Part shown: in pieces, positions 46,871-58,795 of the stretch | Position numbering within the stretch: the stretch's first letter is position 1 | Layout: each line of letters opens with the position of its first letter | From: Eudorina sp. 2006-703-Eu-15 | Lineage: Eukaryota > Chlorophyta > Chlorophyceae > Chlamydomonadales > Volvocaceae | Assembly (NCBI GenBank): GCA_003117195.1 | Contig: BDSI01000008.1 | Coordinates: forward strand, 1,641,570-1,705,569 | DNA: 64,000 nt | Direction: 5' to 3' | Position numbers and translations under genes: made by a program | Notes under the pieces: generated by a model | What the model was told of the DNA's origin: nothing | What the model saw: only the letters and a program-made list of their open reading frames with translations | Databases searched by the model: none

Positions 46871-49800
46871 TCATCCGCCGGCTCCGACCCGAAGTGACCG
46901 GATCTGCGCCTCCAGCGCCGCCCGGTGCCTGCACGCCGTGTCGTACTCGCAGGTGGCCAACCCAGGCGGCCACGCCCCAGGCACCTGCCCCGCACCCGGC
47001 ATGCCCCCTGCGGCAACCGCAGCGTCAATCTGCCGCCAACACGCCGCGAGCTCCTCTTCCACCAGCGCAAGGCCCTCGTCCAGCTGCCTGGCCGAGGCTG
47101 CGCCGCCCCCGCCACCCCCGCGACGGGCCGCCGACGCCGTAGCCCACACGGCTGCCGCTCCTCCCCGGCCGCTGATCCCATCACCGCCGGGGCCACCGGC
47201 GATGTGCTGCCGCAGGACCTGCAGCACCGCCGTGAAGCTCCTGTCCATCAGCTGACACTGGCTGGCCGGGTGCAGACCCGCGAGGGCCTCCCGCAGCGGC
47301 CGCAGCAAGCTGGCCGCCACCTGCGCCGCGGCGGACGCCGAACCGCCGCTCCTGTCCTCGACTCGGCTGCTGTTGGTGTTGTTGCTGCTGTTGTGGCTGC
47401 TGCTGTGGCGGCAGATCATGGCTGCCCGCTGGGCCATCTCCGCTTCGAGCAGCGCCGCCGCGCGGCCCGCGGCCGCCTGAAGCTGCGAGCAGGCCGCGCG
47501 CAGTGCCCTCAGTGTGCCCACCTCCGCACCGCTCATCGCCAGCGACGCAGCGCCGCACCGCAGCCCTCCCTGTCCTCGGGGCCGGCAGCAGTCGTCCGCC
47601 TCGGCCCCGTCGCCCTCCAAGAACCGGACGGGCTCCGTGCAAGGAGTACTCGCCACCGGGGGGGTCGCGCCCCCGGACCTCAACACCCCATCGAACGATC
47701 GGCGCTGCCCCGAAACCACCACCGCCCCGAACCCGGTCCCAGCCCCGGTCCAGGTGGGCTGCAAGCTGCCAGGGCCGTTCACCGCCTGCTCCCCCAGGTG
47801 CGGTAGCGCGATGTTGCACAGCGGCGCGGGCGGGGGCAGCGGCACGGGTTCGATCGGCTCCACCGCCCAGCAGGCGCGACTGACGGTGGGACGCGGCGCC
47901 GAGGCGGCCTGGGGGGGCTGCTGAGAGTGCCGCTGTTGCCCCCCGGCTGGCCCAGACGGCCTTTGAGGAAGAGAAGGAGGAAGAGAAGGAGGAGCAGGAG
48001 GAGGTGGCGGCGGCTCCCCGCTGGAACGCCCGCGGTCGCCCTTGTCCCTGGCGGCGCCATGGCTGCTGCTGCGCTCGGTGCGATACGGCATGATGCGCCG
48101 CAGCGACCGCCGCCAGTTGAGCTTCCGCGAGAGGCGAGGCGCAGCCGCGGCCGCAGCGGGGCCAACCGAAGCGGCCCCATGCCCCGCGGCATGCCCGGCC
48201 CCTTTCTCCAACGCGAGATTTGAGATGCCTGCAGTCGCGGCGGCAGCGGCGCTGCCAGTGCCAGTGCCCTGCCCATTCACCCGCAGGTTCACCACCTTCG
48301 CTGCCTTCGCCGCTGCCATGGCCACCGCCACCCCCACCCCTCCCAGCTCCGACGACTCGGGAGGCTGCGTGAGGACGAGGGCCGCACCTGCCCCCGCCCC
48401 CGAGGAGCCCCCCAGGCCGCCCACAAGGTCCAGCAGCGCCCGGGCCGCACCCCCAAGCGCCACCGCGTCGCTGTGCGCCCCACACAGCGGCCGCAGGTCC
48501 GAAGACCCCGACCCGGGGGCGTGCAGGGCCGTCACGTGCACCAGCCGGTTGGCGGCCGCGGAGGCCGTCGAGGTGGCCGCGTGCAGCAGCAGCGCCCGCC
48601 CGCGGGCTGACCCCAGGTGGGAGCGGTGGTCCTCACACTGGCTGCTGCGCCGCAATAGGGGGGTTTTGGAGGTGGTGGTGGTGGCGGTGGAGGTGGTGTC
48701 CTGACTGCGGCTGGCATCCGGCCGTTGCGGGTTTCGGTGCCCCCACCGGTACGGCGGCGCGCGCGCGCTGCCGGCCCTGGGTGACACCAGCGAAGCGCCC
48801 AGCAGGCACACACGGCCCGCGGTGAGCAACAGCGCGTCGTGTAGTAACCACCTTGCACCGGCACCCAGGCTGCCACCTCCGGGCAGCCCCGCGGCGCCCT
48901 CTGTCTGGGAGCTGCGCCCCGGTACGATGAGGCTCCTGCCCCCGTCTCCACCCGAATGAGCACCCCGCCCAGCGCCCGGCGCCGTGCCCAGCAGCTCCGA
49001 CACCGATCGTTCCACCTCACAGGCCCAGGCCGTCGCCCCCGGGTCCTCCGGGCTGCCGTACAGGTCATCGAGGGGGCCCCTCAGCGCGGGGCCCTGCTGC
49101 TCGCCGCCGCACCCGGACGTGGAGGCCCCTTCATGCCCCTCCCGACGCATGGAATAGAGCCGCGCCGCGGCCCGCGCGGCAGCGCAGCCGGCCAGCGACT
49201 GCGCGAAGACGCCTTCCGGCGGCGCGGGCCGGGCGCCCGCCGCGGCCAGTGCCGCTGCGCCGGCCGCGGCGGCGGCCGCCTCTATGCCGCAGCTGACGGC
49301 GGCCAAGGGGCAGTTGAGCACCGTCAGGGTCGGTACGGCATGTGTGGGTGCTGCTGCGGGCGAGGCAAGCCCGCACGACCAGTACGCGGTGGCCAGCGAG
49401 CTGTGCGCGCGGTGGAGGAATGCGCAGGTGCCGTACACCAACGCCGCCCGCCGTGTGTGGCGCGTCGTCAGGGCGCCCTCCCTGGCGTTCGCCGTCGAGC
49501 GACCCGGTCCGGGTCCGGGGCCGTGACCGCGGGGGGAAGCCTCCCCGGCGGACGACCTGAGGGCACCGTGCGGTGTGCAGTGTGCGGGTAGAGGGGAGGT
49601 TTGTCGACGTTGCACGTGCGACAGAATCTCAGCCGCGCTGGCACACTGGAGGCAAGTAGAATGGGGCTTTGCGTGCATCCGATTCGAAAACCCGGGCAGG
49701 ACCGTCGGACAAAGGCGAGTAAGGGGTAGGGAGGTCAACAAGCACCCGCCGCGCATTACAGCCTCATATCCATGTCTCCCAAGTAAGTGCCCAGCTGCCC

Positions 49801-52800
49801 ACCTGCACGGCAGTGCCAGCTGGTCGTGCAGGTACGGCAGTCCCGGGCTGTTCAAGAGGCGGCACAGGCGCGTGGGCGGCACCTCCGCGACCAGGCTCCC
49901 CGCCGGCACCCCCGCGGGGGCCTCCCGTCCCCCTCCGCCTCCGCCACCGCCACACCCGCCGCCCGTTGCGCCGTCCGCATCCGTCAGCAGCCGCAGCGAC
50001 GTAGCGGTGTAGGTGTTGTCCGCTGCGGAGGACGAGAAGGCCGTCGCCGTCGTCGCCGAGGAGGAGGAGCTGCAGACTGCCGCCGCCGCCGTCGCGGGGG
50101 GGCCCGGTGACAGGGCTGTGACCGCGATGGGCCGGGGCTGCTGCGGGGCCCCGTCGACCGGGGTAGCTGCGGGCGCCGAGGTGGGCGCTTCGGCTCCGGG
50201 GACGGTGCTCCCGTTCAGGGGGAACGCAGCCGCGGGCAGGTGGGGGTGGCCAGCGGCGGCGGCTCCGCTAGGCGCGGCTGAGCTGGAGGCGGCCTGGTGC
50301 GGGGAGCACGAGTCGACACCGCACGCGGGTGGTGGACGACCCCACGCCGGCAGTTACCGGACAGGTAGGATGTCCGTGAAGGGACAGGGCAGGGCAGGGC
50401 AGGGCAGGGCAGGCGCACCAAGGGGGGATCACCGAGTGGAAGAGGTCAGGGCATCATCACCAGGACGTCGTGAGGTCGTCCGTCCAGTCGTTCTAGTGCG
50501 TTCTTCGACGGCGCAGGACGACCTCGCCAGAGCAACATGGACCGTGTTCGGGACCTTTTCGGACGACGCAGCGCCGATTACGGTGCGCCCTTGACTCCGT
50601 TCTCCTAGCGTCCCCCCTGGACGTCCCCGCTGGACGTCCCCCGGAGAAAGCGGTGCCCGAACTCCCCGCCGCAACTCTCAGCGACGGGTACGGACCCACG
50701 CCTTGCTGTATCTTCGCCCGACATACGACATGCGATCCGCCACCCGGGCGCATCCTCCTCCCGCCGCCGCCGCCGCCGCCGCTGCCGCAGGGCACCACGG
50801 CCACACCGCCCCACCTGCAACAGCCGTCCCTCCACCTCCTCATCCGACAGCTCCTCCGCCAGGGCCGCCTGCAGCTGCGTGACCACGTAGCGGCAAGCGG
50901 TCCCCAGACGCTGTTGCGCGTCGGCGACGGGCGGCACCGCGGGGCCCCCTGAGGGGCGGCCGCACGTCCCCGGGGCCCCATCCCCCGGCCCGCGTCCGGA
51001 GCCAGCCGGCCCCTGCGATTGCCGGGTCCCGCGATGGAATGGGTTACAACATTCTGAGTCGAATTCTGTTCCTGTACATCGTTGGTGGCGGCGGGTGGCG
51101 GTATGGGGAAGGCGGGGGGCCCCAGAGAAGAACGCAAGACGCCGCCACCTCGTCTTAACGACGCCGGAGGGAGGTGCACACACACACACACAGGGTACAT
51201 GAGGCAGTCACGCTGGCGAGTACGGTCGCTGTAAGCCTCTTCCGTACGCTGTTGCCCCACACTGCTCTCGTACCGCCCACCCACCCACCCTCCCACCTAC
51301 CCACCCACCCACCGGGTGAGCTGCCGAGCCCGCCGCCGCCGCCGCCGCGTGCCTTGCGCACGCCGACACGAAGCTCGCGAGAAGCTGCTGCGGCGGTGGG
51401 ATTGGGCCGCCGCGCGCGGCGCCCGCCACCGCGGCCGCCACCGCCGCACCCCGTGGGGGGCCGCCGCGTCCCGTGGGTCCGCGGGGCGCCGTCGCCCCGC
51501 GAGGGTCCGCCGACGAGTCGTCGCCTGCTGCCACACCCTCGTTTTGACAACCTGCCCGGGGGGTATCCCGCCCACCCTGCTGCTGTCGGGCTGCTGGCTG
51601 CCGCTGCGGCTGCTGTAGTGGCTGCCGCTGCGGCTGCTGTAGTGGCTGCTGCTGCTGCTGCTGCTGTCGCGGCTGCTGATTCAACCCCAGCGCCTGGCGA
51701 GGCCCAAGCAGCGAGGGGCAGCGGGTATTCAGCCGGGGATCCGGTCGGTCAGGAAAGCCTGGCCAGCGCTAGAAAGATGTCGTCCGTTGGGCAGTGAAGA
51801 CCCAAGCACTGGGAAGGGGTCTAGCGCCAGGCCCGCGCATCTTCTCCTTCCCATCCTACCGTCCTACCTCCCTCCCTCCTTCCTGACTCGGGGGGGGGGG
51901 CGGCGTCGCCAGGTTCCACGCAATCCACCAGACCCAGATCCCCGCCGCGACTGCACCCGCCAAGCGCACCATCGGAACCCAATGGCCCCCACGGCGGCTG
52001 CAGTTGGTCCTCTTCCCCGCCCAAGATCGCCCCATTGGGCTGCGGTCGCTCCCCGGTCTCCCCACCGCTCACCACCATATGATGATGAACCCCCAGGTAC
52101 AGCCGCCAGCACAGCAGCCAGGTCCCGGAGCGCCCCTCGTCGAGGGATCCCACGCCCCAGGGGCCCAGCGGCCCCTGCGGCTGCCCCTCATCCCGCGCTC
52201 CCGCGCCTCCCGCCGTCGCGCCCGCCTCCAGCTGGTCACCCAGCTGCGCCAGACCCGCCTGCCAGGCCTCCAGCAGCAGCGCAGTGGCGCCGCGCAGCGC
52301 CCGTGCAGCCGTCGGCGCCAACACCTCCGCACAGCCCTCGTTGAGGTCGCCTGCTCCCCAGGGTAAGTGGGCAACGCAACGCGGAACGACGGGTCCGATG
52401 CCCCACGGTGTGCACAGCGCGACGATATGCTGCCGACTGGCCTTCTCGCCAAGAAAGGGTCGTTGGGAGAGGGCCCGACTCCATTCCCCACCCAGTGAGG
52501 CGCCTCTACGAGCCCCGCCCCCGACCGCGCATTCTCTGCCCCACCCACCCACGGTCCCATGCAGCGACCCATCACTGGCTTTGGCCGGTAGGGCCCCAAC
52601 CCAGCAGGGCAGGCGATACCGCTGCGGCGCTGCCAGCTCCTCCCCCTCCCTGGCCCACTCCGCGGGTCCCCTCACCCAGCAGCTCCGCAGGGGCCCGACG
52701 CAGCGCCACCCACACGGGGTGGTGCCGCCGCATGTGCACCAGGGCGGCCACCAAGAGGCGGTCGCCGGTGGAGCCGCCGGCCTGATGGAGCGGCCCCATG

Positions 52801-53248
52801 ACTTGAGCTGCAGGGAGACAGCGGGCAGGGGCCAGGGGGAGAGCGGCAGGGGGCAGGGGGAGGGGCAGGGGGCAGGGGCAGGGGAGGGGCAGGGGGCAGG
52901 GAGGCAGGGGGGGGGAGGGGCAGGGGGAGAGCGGCAGGGGGCAGGGGGAGAGCGGCAGGGGGCAAGGGGCAGGGGGCAGTGATGGCCAGTGGGGAGTGGC
53001 CTCTTCAGGGCCCTGCAGAAACCCGGAACCGTCGCACACAGGTTCGCTTGCGCGCCCCGCCCCTCCTGACCGACCACCGCACTCTACCGCCGGCTGCTGC
53101 AGCTCCTGCCGGCCCCCCCGTCCTCACCCAGGTCCCGCAGCTCCGTGAGCGCCACCCGACGCAGCTCTGACCAAGCCGCCTCCAGGAAGGCCGTCGCGGC
53201 CGCCAGCATGCTGCCCTCCCCAGCAGGATCAGCCCCGGCGAGATCACC
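46871..53248 (-). CDS. Large Ala/Gly-rich protein of unknown function
   Basis: Exons in minus order are 53248-53128, 52807-52676, 52350-52073, 51693-51313, 51012-50815, 50293-49803 and 49556-46871. All phases agree, giving 1,428 residues from the first acceptor or 1,415 from the ATG at 53209. The true start may be that ATG or an upstream exon. The N-terminal third has helical, conserved-looking segments: FLEAAWSELRRVALTELRDL, LLVAALVHMRRHHPVWVAL, ATALLLEAWQAGLAQLGD and YVVTQLQAALAEELSDEEVE. PPTRLCRLLNSPGLPYLHDQ and LVYGTCAFLHRAHSSLATAY follow. The large last exon is mostly Gly/Ser/Ala/Pro-rich, with a basic patch (LSRKLNWRRSLRRIM) and a C-terminal helix (RHRAALEAQIRSL). The helical bundle style recalls tethering or scaffold proteins, but I cannot assign a family. 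The boundaries of exons 4 to 7 are the least certain. Confidence 0.65.
52813..52980. repeat. G-rich GGCAGGGGGCAGGGGGAG minisatellite
   Basis: Imperfect units of GGGGGCAGGG and GAGAGCGGCAG fill the intron between the first two exons of the large minus-strand gene. On the transcribed strand this is a C/T-rich tract directly before the acceptor of the next exon. Confidence 0.85.
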
Positions 53249-54253
53249 CTGGAGCGAGAGGTAGGGAGTGGGAAAAGGGAGTGCGAAAGATGGGAACGCG
53301 GGCGGGGATGTCGCAGATGCTGCCTGACAGCAAGCCGTTATGCAATCTGCCGCATGAATGGGATGGGGTCCCGTAAGTAGAGACTGCTAATAGGCATGCT
53401 ACGAAACAAGCTAAGAGAAGTAAGCGCTGGTGTGGGACTTTTGCTAATAAGCGTGTCGGCCAGGCCCGGCGGGTCGCAGGTGCCTTGTGACCCCGTTTAA
53501 CCGATACTACCAGTCCCCTATGTGTGTGATGCCTGTGGGTTCGAACCTGTAAGAGGGAGAAGCATCGCGAGGCCCCGCTGTGTTGACAAGCCGGGCTCGG
53601 TGCCTTGTCGGACACGAAAGGGAGCGCTATCGGCAGCAGGACGAGGGGGAAAGACCGTGCATCATGTGTTAGGATAGGAGCCTCGGCAATTCCCACATGT
53701 TTGCGAGCAAGATTCGAAGGGCGCAGAGCCACGCACCTGGGTCGCTGCAAACATTCGCAAGGTGCAGCACAAAGGCACACTTTCGTAGGATTGAGTACCC
53801 ATGACGGCCCACATCTGTCCATTGGAGCTTCAATCTTTCTCTATTGTTGACGAACGCAACGAGTTTACCAGCGACTGGCACCCTGTGGGTTTTGTAACAA
53901 ATAAAATCCGACGCTTGAGGTCATCATCCAAAATTATCATGATAATAATCTAAGACACAAGTACCTAAAGTGTTACAACCACATGGCACTGGGCTTACTC
54001 GGAGCTTTGTTCTGACTCCGCGGCCTGAATCGCGATACCAGCCATTCAGACAGATTTCATTCGGTATAAATTCATGTTGATTGAAAATTTCCAATAGGAA
54101 TCCAGAAGCGAGGCTGACAATCATTATTGTATAGAACTTGTACGACACTTCGTCGGCAAAATCTCGGAACCTAGACTGCTTACAATTTGGTGACGAAAAT
54201 CTTCGCATAATTGATGTATGTAGAATTGCAGTCTGAACGCGTGGCGCTTGAAA
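53249..54253. promoter_or_regulatory. Divergent intergenic region upstream of HCF106
   Basis: This separates the large minus-strand gene from HCF106. The half nearer HCF106 (about 53880-54250) is clearly AT-rich and non-coding. At about 53461-53556 on the plus strand there is a GGTTCGAACC box preceded by a possible A-box, a weak SINE-like signal. An additional 5' exon of the minus-strand gene could lie here but none is convincing. Confidence 0.45.
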
Positions 54254-56116
54254 ATGTCTTGCGCACTCCGATGTCCTGCTGTCTCTCGCCTGCCGACTGC
54301 ATCCTATGCCCGAAGGGCGCCCACGAATAACCAATTATTGCTGCAGCTTGCTAGATTTAATCCAAACCAACTCAGCAGTTATGTTGGCGAGAAGCTGCTG
54401 CTGCCGGCCAAGGGTGCGTGGCTTGCACAGATGATATCACAGCGTTCATAGTTTAGCTTAATTGGAACCTTTTGCAGGACGACTCGCGGTGACTCCGCAG
54501 GGGTCGGCAGCTGCACGCAAGGTATGCTTCTGCGGTACCCTCGCGCCGTTTCAAGGGTTGCCGCCAAGTTAGGTGCGGGAAAGCTGGTAATATCCTGTTC
54601 GTTCCACCCTTCCCTACAGCCCGTCCAAATGTCCTTCCTGGGCGTGGGCGCTCCGGAGGCTATCCTGGTCGCTGTAGTGGCCCTGGTCGTCTTTGGGCCC
54701 AAAGGCCTCGCAGAAGTGAGTCACTGATCTGGGTTGGGGGCGTCCAGGCACTCCGAGTGCAGCTGCCTGGTGTGGCCCACGGGCCGTGTGTGGCATCGGC
54801 GTGGCCAGGTGTTGCGCCTACGCATGTCTGGCAACGCTGGGATCTTCCAGCAGTGAAGGGAACCGGCGATGACGTGCGGAAGAATGGAATATTGCGGGAC
54901 TGCGCTCGTGGCCCTTGCGGCTGCAGGCCGCCCGCAGCGTGGGCTCCACACTGCGGGCTTTCAAGCCGACGATCAAGGAGGTCGTCCAGGTCTCCCAGGA
55001 GCTCAAGGGGAGTTTGGAAAAGGAGCTGGGCATTGACGAGCTGCGGGACGCGGCGCGGCCCTCGGCCCGCCCTGTGACGGAGCTGGACGCTACTGCCGGT
55101 CAGTTCTGTGGCTGGCGGTTCTGTTTTGTTGGGTGCGCCTGGATGAGGTTGATCCCACACCCCCTGCGTGTTCGTAACACTTGCCCGTCAGCCGGCCAAC
55201 CGGTTCTTGGCCTGTATTTCTCAAGGGTGTGGCCGCTTTCCGTTCTTGGTTTCTGTGCTTCATGTTAGCTCACGGGATTGGAGGGCTAGCTCGTAGATAT
55301 AGACTGGACCCACAAGTGGCGGACAGAGACCGCTGGGAACTAAAGCCAGGTGAAGGCACCACAAAAGCACTAGGGTTGCGGGCGTCGCCTGTGCAGCCGA
55401 TTCGGCAATGCACAGGCCCTGGCGAGGGGGTCTGGGATGAGGCATCCTCCCCACCCTATTCCCAATTTCCTATATCCCCACCCTATTCCCTTCCATTTGA
55501 CCTCATCCGCGTGCAGGGCCTGGCGGCCCGGTGTCGGACACTCTCGCGAAAGTCATCGACCCGGAAATTGAGGCCAAGCGCGCGGCTTCGGCCCAAGCGG
55601 CCTGGGGCCCGGCACCTGAGGCCGCCAGCGCGGCAGTCGCTGCCAGCACCGCCGCCGCGGCAACATCTTCAAGCGCGTTGGCGACGCCGTCGGCGACGGC
55701 GACGGCGACGGCGCCTGCTCCCAGTGCGCCAGTCAAGGTGAAAAGAGGAGCGGCGTCGTATCCCCCATGTGGCTGAATTATGGTCACCATCATGGGATTA
55801 GTGCGGATACGAATTCTTAACTTCAACGGCGGATTTACACTGTGAAAGTTGCGAACGCCATTCGTAACGTTGTCCCCTGTGCTTGCGTCATTTACGTCAA
55901 GAGCTGTCGACCGCGATCCATCACGGATGAGTGGACAGCCGTGTTTCTCTGAGCCAACAGCAGCCTACCCCGTTGTTTCTGACTGCTGACTGGCACCACC
56001 CGCGGGTTACTTGGACTTGGTGCAACCAGGACATCGCGGCCATGAGCATGGAGGAGCTGGAGGCGGAGCTGGCTCGCCGGCGTGCAGCAACTTCCGGGAG
56101 CGACAAGCGCGCGTGA
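54254..56116 (+). CDS. HCF106: HCF106 / TatB, thylakoid Tat translocase subunit
   Basis: Six exons, 54254-54413, 54478-54521, 54620-54715, 54927-55098, 55517-55737 and 56030-56116, join in phase to 259 residues. Residues 1-68 have a chloroplast transit-peptide composition (Arg, Ser, Ala, Leu). The mature part begins with the diagnostic TatA/B hinge and membrane helix, FLGVGAPEAILVAVVALVVF, then GPKGLAE at residues about 94-100. An amphipathic helix follows (AARSVGSTLRAFKPTIKEVV) with the TatB-type continuation VSQELKGSLEKELGIDELRD. Those features and the GAPEA motif favour Hcf106/TatB over Tha4/TatA. The C-terminal tail is Ala/Thr/Ser-rich and ends in a charged helix (MSMEELEAELARRRA). In plastids Hcf106 forms the receptor complex with cpTatC for twin-arginine precursors. 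The start is the only ATG that gives a transit peptide. Confidence 0.93.
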
Positions 56117-58795
56117 GCTTTGCTGACTGATGGCGTCCGACGCATCGGATGGCGCTCCGGGCACTTGAGGGTCCCATAATCCGTTGGGCGGGGGAGCGCG
56201 GGACAACTCGGATTGCGGTGCTACAAGGCAGGTAGACGATCGGGATTATGGACGCCAACGCATTCCACTGGCATTGCTGGAACCTTTTGAACTGAAGAGG
56301 CTGCGCAGGAGAAACATGAGAGACGGTTGGCCATGTCGGATAACTCATTGAGCGAGTCGTGATGGCGGTGCTGATGTTCGTACTGGCGATGCAGCTGCTG
56401 CAGCTGCGGCTTGCGGTGGTGGTGGTGGGACGGGGAGCGCGATCTGGGGCCGCGGTGCGCTTGCGCCCAGCCTGGTTTTCAGGCCAGCTCGTTTTTGAGG
56501 TCTCGTATCTCTTTGGTGAATGGCTAGAGAGGCGCAGGCTGGTCAGGGCGGTCGGGTGGCTTGCGCGTGCGGTTTGCGTCGATGGGCCTCCCCAGTTCGA
56601 GCATCATCGCATGTAAGCTGGTCGTTTGGTTCAGGAGGTGGTGTGCATATGGCTGACCGACCCAAGCAGCGGACATGTTGCGCCAGAGATGGTGACAGCC
56701 AACGTGGCCCGCTGGCTCTACCGTGACGCACCCTGTGGGGTCTGGAGTCCCCTTCATCGCTTACTACTACCAGGGATTAACGCCATACGGTACATGCGCA
56801 ACCAGGTGATGACGAGGCGGAAAGAACAACAAGGAGGGAGCTCGCGCCACCCCTGATGGGCTGTCGCGCCCCTTCGGGCCCCGGAAATGCGCAGCAGAGA
56901 AAAGCCCCGGGTGGCGCGCAGCTCTGTATCGTGTGGAGACCAAATCGTGCGTGGAAAAGGGCGGGACTCTTTTTACACACGACCCGCAACCTCCCATCTG
57001 AATAGATGCAGTCCTGGAACTCTGAACATTGCGCTACAGCAGCAAGCCGCCAGCCCACCACGCTACCATCTACCCGTTACAAGCCCAGGCTGCAAGGGGC
57101 TGCGCACCATACAGCGTCTTGCTAGGCAATACTGAACATCAACAACACGGATGGGGTAGCAGGCCTCATCAGCTGACCGCCTCCACAGACCTCCACGTAC
57201 AGTACAGCTAGAGACCTGTACTACATGCGCGACGTTGGTACGACAGTATATACGGTACCGTGTGAGGCACTAGTGACGCGCGCATGCAAGTGGTCGTACA
57301 CGCGTTTGACAGGTAAACAGGTCAGTATCCACCAACAAGCCTATGTACGCTATCTATGTATATGACATATCTACAACTGGATGCTAAGCCAGCACTCAAC
57401 CTAAACCCCAAGTCGAAGTCGTAGTCGTCCTACTCGAAGACAGGCAATACCATGGTAGGAAGCGCTCATGCATGTATCGTCGTTCTCGTTGGAGCAAACA
57501 TTAATTGGTGTGTTGTGCAGGCCCACCGCCCCGGCAGCGTCCCCACCCGCATACCAGCCCTGGACTGCAGCGTCATTGACCCAACTCCCACCTCGTTTGG
57601 GCGGGACCCCACGTACGGCACCTCAACGGATCATCAAATGCGGAGGTCGGGCGGACGGGTTTCCTCGCAAAAACACACGCGGGCCAACGTGAGTGAGAAC
57701 AGCCATCCACCGTTCCACAGCGTATGCACACGACTGCATACCCCAACGAACCGAATACGACCCGTCCTCCAGTCGTGGCTGGATTCGGCCGCGGCTCTCG
57801 CGACCCAGTCGGTTCAGCCGCGTCCGCCACAATCAAAAGCACAGCCAAAGGGACCCATCATTGCGCGTGGATGCAAACGGCAGTCGCACTGGGGTTCCGG
57901 GGGCTGCATCTGGCGTTCGGCACACATACCCGAACACGCTACCACACCAGTGCCACTGGCGGACGCCGAGATATCCAGCCAGCCCGCACCACGCAGACGC
58001 CATGACGCATGACCCAACGTTTATCACATGTCACAACTATGCGGGTAAAAATCAAAGGAGTGAGATGTACCAAGACCGCACAGCTCAGCAGCCCGGGTCA
58101 GGATATTTGCGCCAGCCTAGTTAGGGCGCATATGAAACATGATCATGGTGCGCGCTTGCAATCCGGCGGTCGGTCGCGAGTGTACATGGACGCTCGCAGA
58201 CTGCGGACAACTGTACTGCACTGGTCGGGTTTGAAAAACGGTAGTGTGATGGATGCACCCTGTCGGTCCGTCCCTGCCCACCGTTTAACAATCGCAAACC
58301 CAACGGCTCAGCAAATCGACTGAAGCCGCAAAAAGGGATGTTGAGGAGCATCGCGCCCCACACCGACCCCGCCCTCCGCCACGGTTTCAAGCCCCCGAGT
58401 GCCGGCCGACAGCGAGATCCCACAAGTCAAAGTCCAACTGCTTTCAGTACCTTTGCATTGGCTTTCCGGCGGCAAGAGTTGGTCCACGCCTCACGCACCC
58501 GCAACCTTCGTGCGCGATCCAACAAAAAAGACCTCTGTCACAGTGCATAAATGAATTCAATTTTATATGGGTTGTTTCCCCAACGACCCCTTACGTGCGC
58601 CCTTGGGGACGCATGCGGCCATACGGCAGTCCATGATATGTACGGTTGTAATGTCAAGCCGCGCGCGTGCCCCGCAAGCTCTCCATTGGGCCTCTTTCCA
58701 GCCCCGAACCTGGCAAAGCATACACTCCGTGGTCCCTCGCCGCTGGCTGCATGCCCACACATCTGGATGAATGACCCGCACCCTTCCCTGTTACA
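56117..58795. other. Convergent intergenic region after HCF106
   Basis: This is the 3' UTR space of HCF106 and of the minus-strand gene ending at 58796. Several ATG frames exist (for example 56362-56616 and 57452-58012) but their codon use and composition do not match the flanking genes. About 57150-57420 is AT-rich with many short palindromic TAC/GTA words. No RNA gene was recognised. Confidence 0.45.
56612..56616 (+). terminator. Candidate TGTAA polyadenylation signal of HCF106
   Basis: TGTAA is the usual polyadenylation signal in Chlamydomonas. This copy lies about 500 bp after the HCF106 stop, within the usual range for algal 3' UTRs. Confidence 0.4.

Noticed and set aside
47181..48704. 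Plus- and minus-strand alternative frames inside the large minus-strand exon
   Set aside because: They lack the continuous, phase-linked exon chain and natural terminus of the chosen frame.
56362..56616. 85-residue frame with a hydrophobic N-terminus
   Set aside because: It sits where the HCF106 3' UTR is expected, its stop overlaps the TGTAA signal and its tail has no coding bias.
57452..58012. 186-residue plus-strand frame after HCF106
   Set aside because: It starts with ATG but has mixed third positions, no domain-like segment and no linked exon. It probably lies in 3' UTR or intergenic DNA.
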